A stretch of DNA of 15,331 nucleotides from VGXO01 sp964614695 (lineage in GTDB: Bacteria; Planctomycetota; Phycisphaerae; Phycisphaerales; SM1A02). The stretch is taken from contig CAZTMB010000070.1 of assembly GCA_964614695.1 (NCBI GenBank), positions 1-15,331 of the forward strand, written 5' to 3'. The translations under genes were made by a program, and so were the position numbers. Below, piece after piece: positions 13,601 through 15,331 of the stretch. How positions within the stretch are numbered: the first letter of the stretch is position 1; each line of letters begins with the position of its first letter. The notes under the pieces were generated by a model. That model made no database searches and was not told where the DNA came from. It saw only the letters and a program-made list of their open reading frames with translations.

Positions 13601-14758
13601 ATGATCGCTCGTCTCGTCGCTCCCGCCGGTATCGCCGTTCCGCTTGCCTTGATCGCGGGGTCCGCCGTCGCGCAGCCGCCGCCTCCGCCGCCGCAGGGTC
13701 CGATGCGGACGACGGAGCAGCGCGTGGAGGTGCGAGTCGAGAACGGCGGTGCGCCCGAGGTCGTGATCAACGGCCAGCGGATCGCGCCCGATCGCATTCG
13801 CCGCCGCGGCGACGGGACCTTTGAAGTCCTCGGCGAACCTGGCGACATGATCGTCGAGGTGATCGAAGTCCCGCGCGGCCCGCAGGACCGTCGCATGCCG
13901 GCGGCCGAGCCGCCGCGCCCGATGATCGGCGTGGTGCTCGCGCCGATCGACCCGCTGCTCGCGCGGCATCTGAGGCTCGACCCGGCGACGGTCGCGATGG
14001 TCGCGGAGGTGATCGAAGGTTCGCCTGCGATGGAGGCCGGAATCGTGCCGGGCGACATCCTGCTCGAGATCGCCGGCGAGCCCGCGTCGGTCGAGCGGAT
14101 CGGCGAGGTCGTCTCCCGCAAGGGGCCCGACGGCGATCTGAAGGTCCGCGTGCTTCACGATGGCGAGAAGCGAAGCGTCGCGCTGCGACCGCGAATGATG
14201 ATGCCGCCGCCGCTCGAGCCGCCGTTGACGCCGCAGCAGCCTCGGCAGGGCATGCAGTGGGTGCCGGCACCGGGCGGACCGGGCATGGACTTCGAGTTCG
14301 GGGATCGCGGCCCGCAGGGCGGCGATTGGCAGGATCTTCGCGGTGCCCTCGATCGGATGCGCGAGCGCATGGGCGGCGAAGTGCGCGAGCGCCTGCAGGC
14401 ATGGCGCGAGCAGTGGGAGGGACCGTGGGGCGAGGAGCACATCCGACGCCCGCTTCGCGAGTTCCGCGAACAGGCCCGCCACGAGTTCGAGCGCATGATG
14501 CGCGAGATGGATCGCTACGAGCAGGAGATGCGCGAGCGCCTCGAGAGGCGCTGGCGCGAACTGCAGCAGGAGTGGCGCCACCGCAACGAGGAACTGTGGG
14601 ATCGAGGTCCCGGCCCGGACGATCGACCGCAGGGCCGCGAGGACCGATCGCGCGACGGGCAGGCGCCTCGCGACCGTCCTCGTCGCAACGACGGCGATGG
14701 TGGTCGGGGTCCGGGACGGCCGGACGCAGCGCCGCCGATCCCGTCGTCGCCCGCCTGA
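13601..14758 (+). CDS. Secreted or periplasmic PDZ-domain protein with charged coiled-coil tail
   Basis: The 385-residue protein opens with MIARLVAPAGIAVPLALIAG and AVAQ, a Sec signal peptide probably cut near residue 24. A Pro-rich linker (26-34) and a short strand-rich segment (39-91) with VEVRVENGGAPEVVINGQRI follow. Residues about 108-198 form a PDZ domain: PMIGVVLAPI carboxylate-binding-type loop, VIEGSPAMEAGIVPGDILLEIAGE, then LKVRVLHDGEKRSVALRPR. No protease domain accompanies it, unlike HtrA or Ctp proteins. Residues about 248-332 are a long, highly charged helix rich in Arg, Glu and Trp that suggests a coiled coil. The last 50 residues are disordered and Arg/Asp/Pro-rich. It probably scaffolds or binds protein termini in the periplasm. 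It is a single gene and converges with the next gene twelve bases later. Confidence 0.9.
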   Translation: MIARLVAPAGIAVPLALIAGSAVAQPPPPPPQGPMRTTEQRVEVRVENGGAPEVVINGQRIAPDRIRRRGDGTFEVLGEPGDMIVEVIEVPRGPQDRRMPAAEPPRPMIGVVLAPIDPLLARHLRLDPATVAMVAEVIEGSPAMEAGIVPGDILLEIAGEPASVERIGEVVSRKGPDGDLKVRVLHDGEKRSVALRPRMMMPPPLEPPLTPQQPRQGMQWVPAPGGPGMDFEFGDRGPQGGDWQDLRGALDRMRERMGGEVRERLQAWREQWEGPWGEEHIRRPLREFREQARHEFERMMREMDRYEQEMRERLERRWRELQQEWRHRNEELWDRGPGPDDRPQGREDRSRDGQAPRDRPRRNDGDGGRGPGRPDAAPPIPSSPA

Positions 14759-14770
14759 CCGTCGCGCCCT

Positions 14771-15331
14771 TCACGCCGAATCGAATCGATCGACCACGAG
14801 GCCGATCTCGAGGATCTCCTCGAGTCGGCCTCGAATCGCATCGTGGCTCCATCGACGCTCGAGCGAGATCGCGGGCTCGAGTCGGTAGCGGGCGAGTCGA
14901 AGAGCGCGTTCACGCGCGGCCTCCACGGATCCGGGATGCAACCTCGGCGGGGCGGTGACCCGATCTCGCAGCGAGCCGGTCGGCGCGAGTTCCTCGTCGA
15001 AGACGACGTGCACCGCCGCGCGGCGATCCCGGGCGGCGCGTTTGAGCAGTTCGACCGTCGCGGATCCATCTCGACTCGACGACACGACCCGCCGGAAGCC
15101 TCGCCGCAGGAGCGTCTCCGCCGCGGCGGCGATCGAGGCTTCGCGCAACAGCAGGTTCGCCCGGATCGCGCGTCGCCGCAGGTTCTCATCCGCCAAGGCG
15201 ATCTCCGCGGCGATCGCGGACCCTTCGGCGATCCGGGTTTCGAGACCCGCGTGCTGGAGATGCCCGCGCGTCACGACGAGCCGACGCCGCACGCGCCGGT
15301 CGGCTTCCTCGAGGCGGATCAGCGAGAGGTT
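14771..15331 (-). CDS. Unrecognised protein, 5' part outside window
   Basis: The frame ends at TGA 14771-14773 and stays open to the right edge, so 186 codons are visible. A GTG at 15292 could be a start, but the 13 residues before it (NLSLIRLEEADRR) continue the same charged helical character and I see no ribosome-binding site, so the gene probably begins outside the window. The protein is Arg/Ala/Leu-rich and largely helical (EIALADENLRRRAIRAN, LLREASIAAAAETLLRRGF), with one strand-like stretch RRAAVHVVFDEELAPTGSL around the middle and a C-terminal helix ending EILEIGLVVDRFDSA. That stretch could be the edge of a Rossmann-like fold. There is no signal peptide in the visible part. I cannot name a family, and it converges with the PDZ gene. 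Confidence 0.75.
   Translation of the reverse strand, partial: NLSLIRLEEADRRVRRRLVVTRGHLQHAGLETRIAEGSAIAAEIALADENLRRRAIRANLLLREASIAAAAETLLRRGFRRVVSSSRDGSATVELLKRAARDRRAAVHVVFDEELAPTGSLRDRVTAPPRLHPGSVEAARERALRLARYRLEPAISLERRWSHDAIRGRLEEILEIGLVVDRFDSA

Noticed and set aside
13535..14581. A 348-codon minus-strand open frame rich in Leu, Ala and His
   Set aside because: It is antisense to the PDZ gene. Its hydrophobic look comes from the complement of the charged helix codons.

Overview
The window is GC-rich DNA (strong G/C preference at third codon positions) carrying 15 protein genes on both strands. No rRNA, tRNA, CRISPR array, transposase or integrase was recognised. The gene mix suggests a Planctomycetota chromosome, plausibly class Phycisphaerae: a secreted M43 protease with thrombospondin type-3-like repeats, a Lys/Ala-rich histone-like protein, a protein resembling the planctomycete DUF6677 family, and a 'MNREQFLFLVAIEEFKR' type conserved hypothetical. 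The lineage is inferred from these families and not tested by a search.

Layout, left to right. (1) 1-2203, minus: the N-terminal 734 codons of a large secreted pappalysin-like metalloprotease running off the left edge. (2) 2493-3743, minus: an M16-family protein that has lost its zinc-binding motif. (3) 3932-4393, plus: a small membrane-anchored pseudopilin-like protein, divergent from M16. (4) 4535-5272, minus: dihydrodipicolinate reductase (DapB). (5) 5384-5554, plus: a 56-residue histone H1-like protein followed by a textbook terminator. (6) 5823-6086, plus: a 7Fe ferredoxin, convergent with (7) 6093-6497, minus, a small conserved hypothetical. (8, 9) 6618-7094 and 7091-7351, plus: two translationally coupled small membrane proteins. 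(10) 7354-8874, minus: a DEAD-box RNA helicase with a basic tail and a degenerate motif VI. (11-13) 9150-13318, plus: a hypothetical protein, a UrtA/AmiC-like amide/urea-binding protein, and a methyl-accepting receptor overlapping it by 4 bases. (14) 13601-14758, plus: a secreted PDZ protein with a charged helical tail. (15) 14771-15331, minus: an unrecognised protein entering from the right edge.

The most interesting block is 9150-13318. A urea/amide ABC-transporter-type binding protein sits with a chemoreceptor and no permease or ATPase gene. The receptor's signalling tip resembles WspA-type receptors (which drive c-di-GMP output) more than flagellar ones. My reading is a two-protein small-molecule receptor, with the upstream unknown protein possibly a third partner. 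Other oddities are the M16 homologue without HxxEH, a helicase lacking the usual motif VI arginine finger, and a DapB with HR in place of HH. The remaining genes look like independent single-gene or two-gene units.
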